Source: Acidobacteriota bacterium (GTDB lineage: Bacteria > Acidobacteriota > Blastocatellia > Pyrinomonadales > Pyrinomonadaceae). From it: a DNA stretch of 13,760 nucleotides. Location of the stretch: the NCBI GenBank assembly GCA_013813755.1, contig JACCRD010000201.1, positions 1 through 13,760 on the forward strand, read 5' to 3'. The notes beneath the pieces were generated by a model. That model worked only from the letters and a program-made list of their open reading frames with translations, was not told the DNA's origin and did no database searches. Position numbers and translations under genes: made by a program. Positions 1-6,751 of the stretch are shown one piece after another (the stretch's first letter is position 1; each line of letters begins with the position of its first letter).

Positions 1-224
1 GTATTCGCCAGATAAATCTGCGTCATAAACTCCGATTTATCGGCGGTCATCACCGCTTCGTTGGCCGTATAAACGACACGCTTGCCGTCGGGCGAAATTT
101 GCGGCGCGCCGACGACTTTCGTTTTGACCTGCATCTCCGGTGTCCAGGTTTGTTGGGCTTGAACGGATGCGAACAGCAGCGCGATTGATAGAAAAACAAA
201 CGACTTTGACGCGAAAGATTTCAT
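1..224 (-). CDS. S9-family peptidase (prolyl oligopeptidase/acylaminoacyl-peptidase type), N-terminal fragment
   Basis: Only the first 74 codons are in the window; the gene runs off the left edge. The protein opens with a signal peptide: a lysine-containing n-region, a hydrophobic core (VFLSIALLFA) and a likely cleavage site after SVQA, near residue 23. The mature start continues with WTPEMQVKTKVVGAPQ, then ISPDGKRVVYTANEAV. ISPDGKRVVY is the first blade of the TolB/WD40-like propeller that precedes the alpha/beta-hydrolase domain in secreted S9 peptidases. The start is ATG at 222-224 with an AGGAG ribosome site (complement of 235-239) ten bases upstream. The catalytic domain is outside the window, so the choice between a peptidase and another propeller protein rests on this N-terminus. 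It would act in the periplasm or outside the cell on peptides. Confidence 0.65.
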   Translation of the reverse strand, partial: MKSFASKSFVFLSIALLFASVQAQQTWTPEMQVKTKVVGAPQISPDGKRVVYTANEAVMTADKSEFMTQIYLAN

Positions 225-299
225 ATTCAATTTTCTCCTATGGATAATTTTTGAAAGATTGTTTGGGAATTGTAACTCAATTGCGTATGCCGGACAACA

Positions 300-344
300 A
301 AAAATCGTCTTCTGATAATTGCTCATTATCAGAAGACGATTTTT
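300..344 (-). terminator. Rho-independent terminator downstream of hppA
   Basis: A perfect 20-bp inverted repeat (300-319 and 325-344) has a 5-base loop. Read on the minus strand, the stem is followed by a run of six T, as expected for termination of hppA transcripts about 70-115 bases after the stop codon. On the plus strand the stem also ends in five T, so it could work in both directions. The stem is AT-rich but long. Confidence 0.8.
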
Positions 345-371
345 ATAATTCCTATAAGCTAAAACAAAGAT

Positions 372-406
372 TTTAACTGTTGAGCGGAAAGCAATGAACA
401 GTTAAA
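372..406. repeat. 10-bp inverted repeat just after the hppA stop
   Basis: The arms TTTAACTGTT (372-381) and AACAGTTAAA (397-406) are perfectly complementary across a 15-base loop. The repeat lies 10 bases past the hppA stop codon. It lacks a clean T-run, so it is more likely a 3'-UTR hairpin that supplements the stronger terminator at 300-344. Confidence 0.5.
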
Positions 407-415
407 CAATTTCTT

Positions 416-2620
416 TTATAGTCTCTTTTCAGCAGGAACTTCAACTGTTTGTTCCACGTTAACTTTTGGAGTTATTTCTGCGTGGGGAGTAGTTTTATTT
501 ACATTAGCATTAATATGCGGAGCAATAATTAAGGCGACAATACTCATCAGTTTAATAAGAATATTCATCGAAGGACCCGAAGTGTCTTTGAACGGATCAC
601 CTACGGTATCACCTGTCACACTCGCTTTATGAGCTTCGCTGCCTTTGTACTGCATCGTTCCGTTAATCATCACGCCCGCTTCAAATGATTTTTTGGCATT
701 GTCCCACGCTCCGCCGGCGTTGTTTTGGAACATTCCCATCAGAACGCCCGAAACGGTAACGCCCGCTAATAAACCGCCGAGGACTTCCGGTCCGAAAAGA
801 AATCCGACGACGACCGGAGTAATTAAAGCAATCGCGCCGGGAAGCATCATTTCTTTGAGAGACGCTTTAGTAGAAATAGCGACGCATTTATCGTATTCCG
901 GTTTCGCTTTATACTCCATAATTCCCGGAATGTCTCTAAACTGCCGTCTGACTTCCGTCACCATTTCCATTGCCGCTCTACCAACTGCTGCAATACAAAG
1001 AGAAGAAAAGATAAAAGGAATCATTCCGCCAACCAATAAACCTGCGAGAACATCTGCTTTATAAATATCGATTGAATTAATGCCTGCAAGACCGACATAG
1101 GCTGCAAATAATGCTAAAGCCGTCAGAGCGGCTGAAGCGATGGCAAAACCTTTGCCCGTCGCCGCCGTCGTATTTCCAACCGCGTCTAAAATGTCGGTTC
1201 TTTGTCTGACTTCTTTTGGAAGTCTACTCATCTCAGCAATACCACCGGCGTTATCGGCAATCGGTCCAAAAGCATCAATAGCTAGTTGCATAGCTGTAGT
1301 TGCCATCATTCCCGCCGCCGCAATCGCCACGCCGTATAAACCGGCAAAGTAGTGAGATAAATAAATACCGGCTGCCAGAATAAGCGTCGGAACTAAAGTG
1401 GATTCCATTCCGACCGAAAGTCCGCCGATAATATTTGTCGCCGCTCCGGTGTCGGATTGTTGAATGATTGAATTAACCGGTCTTCTTCCAATCGCCGTGT
1501 AGAATTCGGTCACGATGCTCATCAGAGCGCCGACAATCGAACCGACTAAGATTGCATAGAAAACTCCCGTATTTGTGAAGCTAGCTCCTCTAAGAGTCAT
1601 ATTCGCGGGAAGCATCCACATCACAATAAAGTAACAGGCAATGGTCGTAATAATAACCGAAGCCCAGTTCCCGATATTCATTGCTCTTTGGACATTGCCT
1701 TTATCATCGGAAATTCTCACAAATGAAAAACCGATGATAGAAAATATAATTCCAAGCCCGGCAATTAGCATCGGAAGAAGCATCGGAGAAAGACCGCCGA
1801 AATTATCGCTGACAACAATCTCACGTCCGAGAACCATTGTCGCAAGAATCGTCGCAACATAAGACCCAAAAAGGTCGGCTCCCATTCCGGCAACGTCGCC
1901 GACATTATCTCCGACGTTATCGGCAATAGTCGCCGGGTTTCTCACGTCGTCTTCGGGAATTCCCGCTTCGACTTTACCAACAAGGTCTGCTCCAACGTCA
2001 GCCGCTTTGGTATAAATTCCGCCGCCGACTCTGGCGAAAAGAGCGATTGATTCCGCGCCTAAAGAGAAACCGGCAAGAACCTCAATTGCCTTTTCCATTG
2101 CGAATCCGTTAACGGAACCAGTAGGATTCAGAGCAGTATTAGCAACATAAATATTATAAAAAACAATAAACAAAGAACTTAAACCCAAAACCGCAAGTCC
2201 CGCCACTCCAAGTCCCATCACGGTTCCGCCGGTAAAAGCGACTTTAAGCGCGCTCTTTAAATCCGTCCGAGCGGCTTGAGTCGTACTGACATTCGATTTG
2301 GTTGCGATATTCATTCCGATGTAACCGGCAGTTGCGCTCAAAACCGCGCCGATAATAAATGAAACCGCAATTACCGGCGAAGACGTTTCAACCATTGTTC
2401 CAGACCAGCCAAGAAGCGCCGCCGCGACAATTGCAAAGTAGGTTAATACTTTCCACTCGGCTTTTAAAAATGCCATCGCGCCTTCAGCAATATAGCCTGC
2501 AAGTTCAACCATATTGGCTTCACCGGTAGGCTGCTTGTATACCCATCTGGATTGCACTGACATGACAACTAATCCAAAAATCCCTAATGCCGGGATCAGA
2601 TAAAGAATTGTAGATTCCAT
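416..2620 (-). CDS. hppA: K+-dependent membrane-bound pyrophosphatase, proton-pumping type with TM5 gate glutamate
   Basis: This integral membrane enzyme hydrolyses pyrophosphate and uses the energy to pump H+ (or Na+) across the inner membrane. At 734 residues with about 16 hydrophobic helices it matches the family. Active-site motifs are intact: GGGIYTKAADVGADLVGK (199-216), EAGIPEDD (218-225), DNVGDNVGD (234-242), DNAKK and GDPFKDTSGP near the C-terminus. GNTTAATGKG has Ala486 and Gly489, the K+-dependent signature; K+-independent enzymes carry Lys and Thr there. The gate glutamate of helix 6 is absent (DLFGSYVAT, 249-257, has Gly252 and Ala256). Instead helix 5 carries Glu190 in LGAESIALFARV, the arrangement I recall for the Flavobacterium johnsoniae-type H+-pumping subfamily. 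Pumped ion is therefore inferred as H+. It starts at ATG 2618-2620 with only a weak ribosome site, and is monocistronic between long intergenic gaps. Confidence 0.95.
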   Translation of the reverse strand: MESTILYLIPALGIFGLVVMSVQSRWVYKQPTGEANMVELAGYIAEGAMAFLKAEWKVLTYFAIVAAALLGWSGTMVETSSPVIAVSFIIGAVLSATAGYIGMNIATKSNVSTTQAARTDLKSALKVAFTGGTVMGLGVAGLAVLGLSSLFIVFYNIYVANTALNPTGSVNGFAMEKAIEVLAGFSLGAESIALFARVGGGIYTKAADVGADLVGKVEAGIPEDDVRNPATIADNVGDNVGDVAGMGADLFGSYVATILATMVLGREIVVSDNFGGLSPMLLPMLIAGLGIIFSIIGFSFVRISDDKGNVQRAMNIGNWASVIITTIACYFIVMWMLPANMTLRGASFTNTGVFYAILVGSIVGALMSIVTEFYTAIGRRPVNSIIQQSDTGAATNIIGGLSVGMESTLVPTLILAAGIYLSHYFAGLYGVAIAAAGMMATTAMQLAIDAFGPIADNAGGIAEMSRLPKEVRQRTDILDAVGNTTAATGKGFAIASAALTALALFAAYVGLAGINSIDIYKADVLAGLLVGGMIPFIFSSLCIAAVGRAAMEMVTEVRRQFRDIPGIMEYKAKPEYDKCVAISTKASLKEMMLPGAIALITPVVVGFLFGPEVLGGLLAGVTVSGVLMGMFQNNAGGAWDNAKKSFEAGVMINGTMQYKGSEAHKASVTGDTVGDPFKDTSGPSMNILIKLMSIVALIIAPHINANVNKTTPHAEITPKVNVEQTVEVPAEKRL

Positions 2621-2937
2621 TAAAAACCGCCTATCTCTTAAATTGTTTAATCAAAAATATGACAGCCTTCTCCAGCGCGAAGAACAACGAACCGAATCAG
2701 GCAAAAGGGTAATTATTGCCGATTTTAGGGCAAAGTTTCAAATGCGCTTTGTGAATTGAGTGCAAAAGTCGAGATTTTTGAGATTTAACGGGTTGGTTGA
2801 GACACTAATTTGAATAGTGTCGAGTGAATAACTATAAATTGCTTTATCTTTAATCTTCGTTTTTCACTTTTTACGAAGTTGAATTGAATTGCTTGTTGAA
2901 AACAACTCGAATGAGTTATCTGATATATCATTTAACA
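2621..2937. other. 317-base intergenic region upstream of hppA
   Basis: No coding sequence is visible here. The half nearest hppA holds a candidate promoter (2712-2741). The other half has three small dyads: GACACTA/TAGTGTC (2801-2807 and 2815-2821), CTTCGT/ACGAAG (2855-2860 and 2873-2878) and AACTC/GAGTT (2904-2908 and 2913-2917). Read on the minus strand, the last lies 20 bases past the stop of the HEAT-like gene and is followed by GTTTTC, so it could be a weak terminator. I see no tRNA or riboswitch fold. Confidence 0.5.
2712..2741 (-). promoter_or_regulatory. Candidate sigma-70-type promoter for hppA
   Basis: Read on the minus strand there is TTGAAA (2736-2741), an 18-base spacer and AATAAT (2712-2717). 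These match TTGACA and TATAAT at five of six positions each. It would place transcription start near 2704 and leave a leader of roughly 85 bases. Sequence match only. Confidence 0.35.
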
Positions 2938-3330
2938 TCACGTTGTAAGTCCTTCTTTATGCAATGTCGGCATCCACTCCGGCTTACGCACACTGATGAT
3001 TCCAACCGCTTCCTTCAAAGCTGCCGGTTTCAACTTGTGGAGTTTATCAAGATTTAATTCTTCACCGCGACGCCAGATTTCAGCGATACATTCACCACAG
3101 CTTCCAGATATATCATCATCTTCGACAAGATTTGAAGCTACTTTAAAAAGTGCTTCCTCAGCTTCCGGTTCGTTATATGAGATAAGGTAAGTAGCGGCAT
3201 CATCTCTTTCTGCCCAATCAACCCTGCTGTCCAACAAAATAGCGATGAGCGACTGCGGTTGCTCATACACTTTTCCAAATAACTTATCCTTTAGATTTCG
3301 TAAGTTCATATTCAGAAACCCAAAAAGCAT
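2938..3330 (-). CDS. Small HEAT-like alpha-helical protein of unknown function
   Basis: A 130-residue soluble protein with no signal peptide or membrane segment. After a basic N-terminal stretch (NLRNLKDKLFGK) it reads as paired amphipathic helices: SLIAILLDSRVDWAERDDAA, then EPEAEEALFKVASN, then ECIAEIWRRGEELN, then LKPAALKEAVGII. Evenly spaced Ala/Leu positions and acidic turns suggest HEAT/PBS-lyase-type repeats, a fold used for protein binding. SGSCGECIAEIWRRG contains a Cys-Gly-Glu-Cys pair. The first ATG (3328-3330) has no good ribosome site. An in-frame ATG at 3307-3309 (MNLRNL) is an equally plausible start. It lies 68 bases downstream of carA on the same strand and may be co-transcribed. 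I do not recognise a specific family, and do not assign a function. Confidence 0.6.
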   Translation of the reverse strand: MLFGFLNMNLRNLKDKLFGKVYEQPQSLIAILLDSRVDWAERDDAATYLISYNEPEAEEALFKVASNLVEDDDISGSCGECIAEIWRRGEELNLDKLHKLKPAALKEAVGIISVRKPEWMPTLHKEGLTT

Positions 3331-3398
3331 CGAACTTTTATTTACGGGTAATGACGCGTCAATCTTAACTTCTCACTTTTCATCAAGTTGTTCACGTT

Positions 3399-4495
3399 CT
3401 ATTTTGCTCTTCGCATCAATTCGACAAAACGCTCGAAAAGATATTCCGAGTCGTGCGGACCCGGCGCGGATTCAGGATGATATTGAACGCTGAAAACGGG
3501 AAGTTGTTTGTGTTTAAGCCCTGCAACCGTGTCGTCATTAAGGTTGATGTGAGTAATTTCTACTTCGGGAGGTAAAGATTCGGCTTCGACCGCAAAACCG
3601 TGATTGTGCGCGGCGATTTCTATTTTGTCATTGGATAAGTCTTTGATCGGCTGATTACCGCCGCGATGCCCGAACAGCATTTTATAAGTTGTGCCGCCGA
3701 AAGCCTGCGCGACAATTTGGTGTCCGAGACAGATGCCGAACATCGGGACTTTTGAAGCGGCTAATTTTTTTATTTCTTCAACGACCTTTTGCATCGCCGC
3801 CGGATCGCCCGGACCGTTTGATAAAAAATTCCGTCCGGTTTGAGCGCGAGAACTTTTTCAGCGGAAGTTTCAGCCGGAACAACGGTTAGACGGCAGTCGA
3901 GTGCGGCAAATTCGCGCAGAGAGTTTGTTTTCACGCCGAAATCAAAACAAACGACGTGAAATTTTTCATCGCCGACAGCGGCATATTCAAAAAATTTGTC
4001 AGTCGAAACCGTGCTGGCAAGTTCGCGATTTTTCATTTCGGGCGAGGCGCGCACCTTTTCTAAAAGACTTTTTTCGTCCAAATCAACGGTTGAAATCGCG
4101 GTTCGCATCGCACCTTTATTCCGAATGTGGCGAACCAGAGCGCGAGTGTCAATATGTTCGATGCCGACAATTTTGTGGCGTTTCAGGTATGCGTCAAGAG
4201 TTTCCTGCGAGCGCCAATTTGAAGCGATTCGACTAGCTTCGCGCACGACAAAACCTTCGACCCACGGACGGCTTGATTCAGAATCTTCATCATTTACGCC
4301 GTAGTTTCCGATCAGCGGATACGTCATACATACAATTTGTCCGGCATAACTCGGATCGGTCAAAATTTCCTGATAACCGGTCATCGAAGTGTTAAAAACC
4401 ATCTCCCCGAAACTCTCGCCTTCCGCGCCAAAAGACTCGCCGCGAAACGCGCGCCCGTCTTCAAGAACCAAAATTGCTTTTTTGGGTGAACTCAT
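3399..4495 (-). CDS. carA: Carbamoyl-phosphate synthase small (glutaminase) subunit, interrupted by one frameshift
   Basis: CarA hydrolyses glutamine and passes ammonia to CarB for carbamoyl phosphate, feeding pyrimidine and arginine synthesis. The N-terminal domain is clear (LVLEDGRAFRGESFG, MVFNTSMTGYQEILTDPSY). The C-terminal class I amidotransferase domain has Cys256 in FGICLGHQ and His340/Glu342 in VQYHPES, counting across the break. The two halves are in different frames: 4495-3770 loses homology after KPDGIF (residue 224), and the missing LSNGPGDPAAMQ is encoded one frame over from position 3824. Adding one T to the T6 run (A6 at 3823-3828 on the plus strand) restores a continuous 365-residue protein, the normal family length. 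All catalytic residues survive, so a sequencing or assembly indel is most likely; real disruption or slippage remains possible. The gene follows lepB by 60 bases. No strong ribosome site is seen before ATG 4493-4495. Confidence 0.9.
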
Positions 4496-4502
4496 TCTTA
4501 TA

Positions 4503-4556
4503 GTGGTAAGTGGTAAACGGTAAATTTTCTAAAACTTACCGTTTACTACTTACTAT
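4503..4556. repeat. Palindromic heptanucleotide repeat element between lepB and carA
   Basis: Three 7-base units on the left (GTGGTAA, GTGGTAA, ACGGTAA at 4503-4523) face three complementary units on the right (TTACCGT, TTACTAC, TTACTAT at 4536-4556). Eighteen of 21 positions pair, so the transcript can fold into a long hairpin around a 12-base centre. The element fills nearly the whole 60-base gap, and its last base is the first base of the lepB stop codon triplet. It may act as a 3' stabiliser or partial terminator between lepB and carA. Confidence 0.75.
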
Positions 4557-5257
4557 CATTTATCGCTGTCCTCGTGAATATCACTGGTCGTAACTTCCTC
4601 CGGCAAGTTATATTTGCCGTGGGTTAAAAAACCGACGTTTGCGGGGTTCCAGTAGCGAAAAAACGCTTTGCCATAAATATATTTTTCGGGAACCAAGCCC
4701 CAGTAGCGCGAATCTGAAGAGTTATCGCGGTTGTCACCCATCACGTAGTAATGATGCTCGTCAACTTTTTTTGATTGAAAACTCGGCAGAGATTGGTTAT
4801 GTTCTGCATCGATATATGGTTCGTTCAATTGGCTTCCGTTAATATAAATTACGCCGTTGCGAACTTCGACCGTTTCGCCCGGCAAGCCGATGATGCGTTT
4901 GACGTAACTTTTGTCCGGCTCTTTCGGGTACCAAAAAACTACAATATCGCCGCGCTCGAGATGTCCCCAACTGACGCTTTCGAATTTGTAATAAACTAAT
5001 TTATTGACCAGCAGACGCTCGCCGTCGTGAAGCTGCGGCAGCATCGAAGTTCCCTCAACCACCACCGGTTGGGCGACAAAAACTCCGAGTAAAATAAAAA
5101 CGGCAATTATTAAAATTATATCTCGAAGCAACTTTATACTTTCTGTCCAAAGCCCTTGTCTCGATTCGCTTTTTAAGCGGACAACTTCAATATCCCGGTC
5201 GTCTCTGGCGGAAACAAAGCCAAAGTCCGGTTGGTTTTTTCTTTGAAAATCGAACAT
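4556..5257 (-). CDS. lepB: Signal peptidase I
   Basis: This inner-membrane serine protease removes signal peptides from exported proteins. It has a cytoplasmic N-terminus of about 45 residues, one transmembrane helix (about 47-63, IILIIAVFILLGVFVAQ) and a periplasmic catalytic domain. The Ser-Lys dyad is visible: Ser71 in VEGTSMLPQL and Lys120 in SYVKRIIGLPGE. Box D (KRIIGLPGE) and box E (GDNRDNSSDSR, 174-184) are complete. At 233 residues it is within the usual range and has only one membrane helix, unlike the two of E. coli LepB. The start is ATG at 5255-5257. The gene is divergent from the aminotransferase-fold gene at 5375, with carA downstream on the same strand. Confidence 0.95.
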   Translation of the reverse strand: MFDFQRKNQPDFGFVSARDDRDIEVVRLKSESRQGLWTESIKLLRDIILIIAVFILLGVFVAQPVVVEGTSMLPQLHDGERLLVNKLVYYKFESVSWGHLERGDIVVFWYPKEPDKSYVKRIIGLPGETVEVRNGVIYINGSQLNEPYIDAEHNQSLPSFQSKKVDEHHYYVMGDNRDNSSDSRYWGLVPEKYIYGKAFFRYWNPANVGFLTHGKYNLPEEVTTSDIHEDSDK

Positions 5258-5286
5258 AATTTAACAACTTCGATGCATATTTCACG

Positions 5287-5326
5287 GTTTTAAGTTAGAG
5301 AGCTTGTCCCGAACCAAACTTAAAAC
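5287..5326. promoter_or_regulatory. 10-bp inverted repeat in the divergent lepB/aminotransferase spacer
   Basis: GTTTTAAGTT (5287-5296) and AACTTAAAAC (5317-5326) are perfect inverted copies separated by 20 bases, in the middle of the 117-base gap between two divergent genes. The layout would suit an operator bound by a dimeric regulator, or a leader hairpin. No clear sigma-70 boxes could be assigned to either gene. Confidence 0.35.
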
Positions 5327-5374
5327 TATCGGTAAAATTAAAACTTGTCAAAATCTTGAAAGGAGTTTAAACCT

Positions 5375-6499
5375 TTGAACGAACAAATTCGCGCTCTTTT
5401 CCCCGCCGCTGAAATTTTCACATACTTAAACAGCGCCGCCGTTTCGCCCATCCCGATCACGGCAATCAAAGCCGTTGAATCACAACTGCGAGACGTCAGC
5501 GAAAACGGTTCAGTCAATTATCTGGAATGGGTAGCGACCAAAAATCGGGCGCGCGAAATTATTGCCGAAATGCTTCACGTAAAAGCCGGGCAAATCGCTT
5601 TTATGCGCAATACGTCCGACGGGTTCGCAACTGTGGCGAACGGTTTAAGGTGGCGAAAAGAGGATAATATCGTCAGCTTTGAACGTGAATTTCCCGCCAA
5701 TTTTTATGCCTGGAGACGCCTTCGAGATGCGTTCGACATCGAACTGCGCCTGTGTCCCGAACGCGAAGGGCGTATTGACTTGGATGAATTGATCGACTTA
5801 ATTGATGCAAATACGAAACTTGTGACGATTAGCGCGGTTCAGTTTGGTTCAGGTTTTAAGGCTTGTTTGGAAAAAATCGGAAGTGCCGCGCGAAAAGTTG
5901 ACGCGCTTTTTGCCGTTGATATTATCCAGGCGCTCGGCACAATGCCGTTTGATTTGGAAGCGCAGAAAGTTGACATTGCAGCGGGCGCGAGTCACAAATG
6001 GCTTTGCTCGCCCGAAGGCTGCGGTATTCTGTATCTCGGCGAGAGGGCGCGGGAAAGAGTTGAACCGACGCTCGTCGGATGGATCAGCGTCGAAGAACCC
6101 TGGGATTTTGAAGCGGTTGGGCAGCCCTGGAAATCAGGCGCTTTAGCCTGGGAGAGCGGAACCGGAAGCGCCTCGCTTTTCTACGGCTTGGAGCAAAGCG
6201 CGAATCTTCTTTTTGAGGCGGGGGCGGAAAAAATTGAAAATTATTTAGAGGAATTGACCGATTATCTATGCGAACTTGTCAATAGCAAAAATTATGAAAT
6301 CGTCAGTTCGCGCGCGCCCGGCGAAAAGTCGCAGATCGTTTGTCTCAAGCCTCAAAACGGCTTTACTTCCATTGAGATCGCCAAACATTTAGAAAACAAA
6401 AAAATCATCGTTTCGCCGCGCGGTGAACGCGTTCGCATCGCGCCGCATTTTTTTAACAGCCGAAAAGATATCGAAACGCTCGTTGAAAATTTGCCTTAA
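5375..6499 (+). CDS. Class-V aminotransferase-fold PLP enzyme (cysteine desulfurase / isopenicillin-N-epimerase-like)
   Basis: A 374-residue fold-type I pyridoxal-phosphate enzyme, cytosolic. The start is TTG at 5375-5377, chosen because a strong AAAGGAG (5359-5365) sits nine bases upstream and the N-terminus (FTYLNSAAVSPIP) aligns with the family's usual opening. The PLP-binding elements are present: a phosphate-binding loop (FMRNTSDGFATVANGL, 77-91), the aspartate that contacts the pyridine nitrogen (Asp182 in AVDIIQALG) and the Schiff-base lysine (Lys208 in GASHKWL). GSGTGSASL-type residues (ESGTGSASLFYGLEQS) follow. I see no IscS/SufS-type active-site cysteine loop, so a selenocysteine-lyase/epimerase-like or kynureninase-like role on an amino acid is more likely than Fe-S assembly. 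The substrate cannot be told from sequence. It stands alone, with an opposing gene on each side. Confidence 0.85.
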   Translation: MNEQIRALFPAAEIFTYLNSAAVSPIPITAIKAVESQLRDVSENGSVNYLEWVATKNRAREIIAEMLHVKAGQIAFMRNTSDGFATVANGLRWRKEDNIVSFEREFPANFYAWRRLRDAFDIELRLCPEREGRIDLDELIDLIDANTKLVTISAVQFGSGFKACLEKIGSAARKVDALFAVDIIQALGTMPFDLEAQKVDIAAGASHKWLCSPEGCGILYLGERARERVEPTLVGWISVEEPWDFEAVGQPWKSGALAWESGTGSASLFYGLEQSANLLFEAGAEKIENYLEELTDYLCELVNSKNYEIVSSRAPGEKSQIVCLKPQNGFTSIEIAKHLENKKIIVSPRGERVRIAPHFFNSRKDIETLVENLP

Positions 6500-6734
6500 A
6501 TGATTTTTTCAAAGAAAGAAATATAGCTGCGGATGAATGCGGGGCAACGTAGCTAAAACAAGATTAACGGTTTATATACAGAACTTTCTCAAAGAGCGTT
6601 GGCACCCTTGCTTCGTGCCTGTTTCTGCAAATAATGAGAAATTCCCGGAAAATTAAAAAAGGACTTTTAAAAAGTATAATATCCTTTCTTCTACTTTTTT
6701 TAAATTTTAATTTCCTATCTGCGTTAATTCGCGC
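6500..6734. other. Convergent intergenic region with weak hairpins
   Basis: No gene is visible. A GGCAC/GTGCC hairpin (6601-6605 and 6615-6619) and an AAAGGA/TCCTTT pair (6658-6663 and 6682-6687) flank very AT-rich sequence with T- and A-runs, which probably terminates transcription from both sides. The right end merges into the periodic repeat at 6717-6751. Confidence 0.4.
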
Positions 6735-6751
6735 TTATCCGCGGCTAATTT
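6717..6751. repeat. Degenerate ~10-base periodic repeat overlapping the end of the debranching-enzyme gene
   Basis: Three successive units, GCGTTAATTC, GCGCTTATCC and GCGGCTAATT (6721-6750), repeat at a 10-base period. The stop codon of the minus-strand gene (6735-6737) lies inside the second unit, so the last residues of that protein (EISRG) come from repeat sequence. It resembles dispersed intergenic repeats of the form CTGCGTTAATTCGCG that I recall from several phyla. Confidence 0.5.

Noticed and set aside
645..1862. Plus-strand open frames opposite hppA
   Set aside because: They are antisense shadows: low-complexity Pro/Ala/Ile-rich translations without family features, directly opposite strongly conserved HppA motifs.
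2621..2937. tRNA, small RNA or riboswitch upstream of hppA
   Set aside because: Only short isolated dyads are seen, with no cloverleaf, no conserved riboswitch core and no strong terminator.
3399..3794. Separate stand-alone glutamine amidotransferase gene
   Set aside because: It is the C-terminal half of CarA, joined to the upstream frame by a one-base shift. Its apparent ATG is an internal methionine (residue 235), and the missing LSNGPGDPAA motif lies just upstream in the same frame.
4503..4556. CRISPR-like array
   Set aside because: Units are 7 bases and contiguous, with no spacers; the same holds for the array at 8288-8322.
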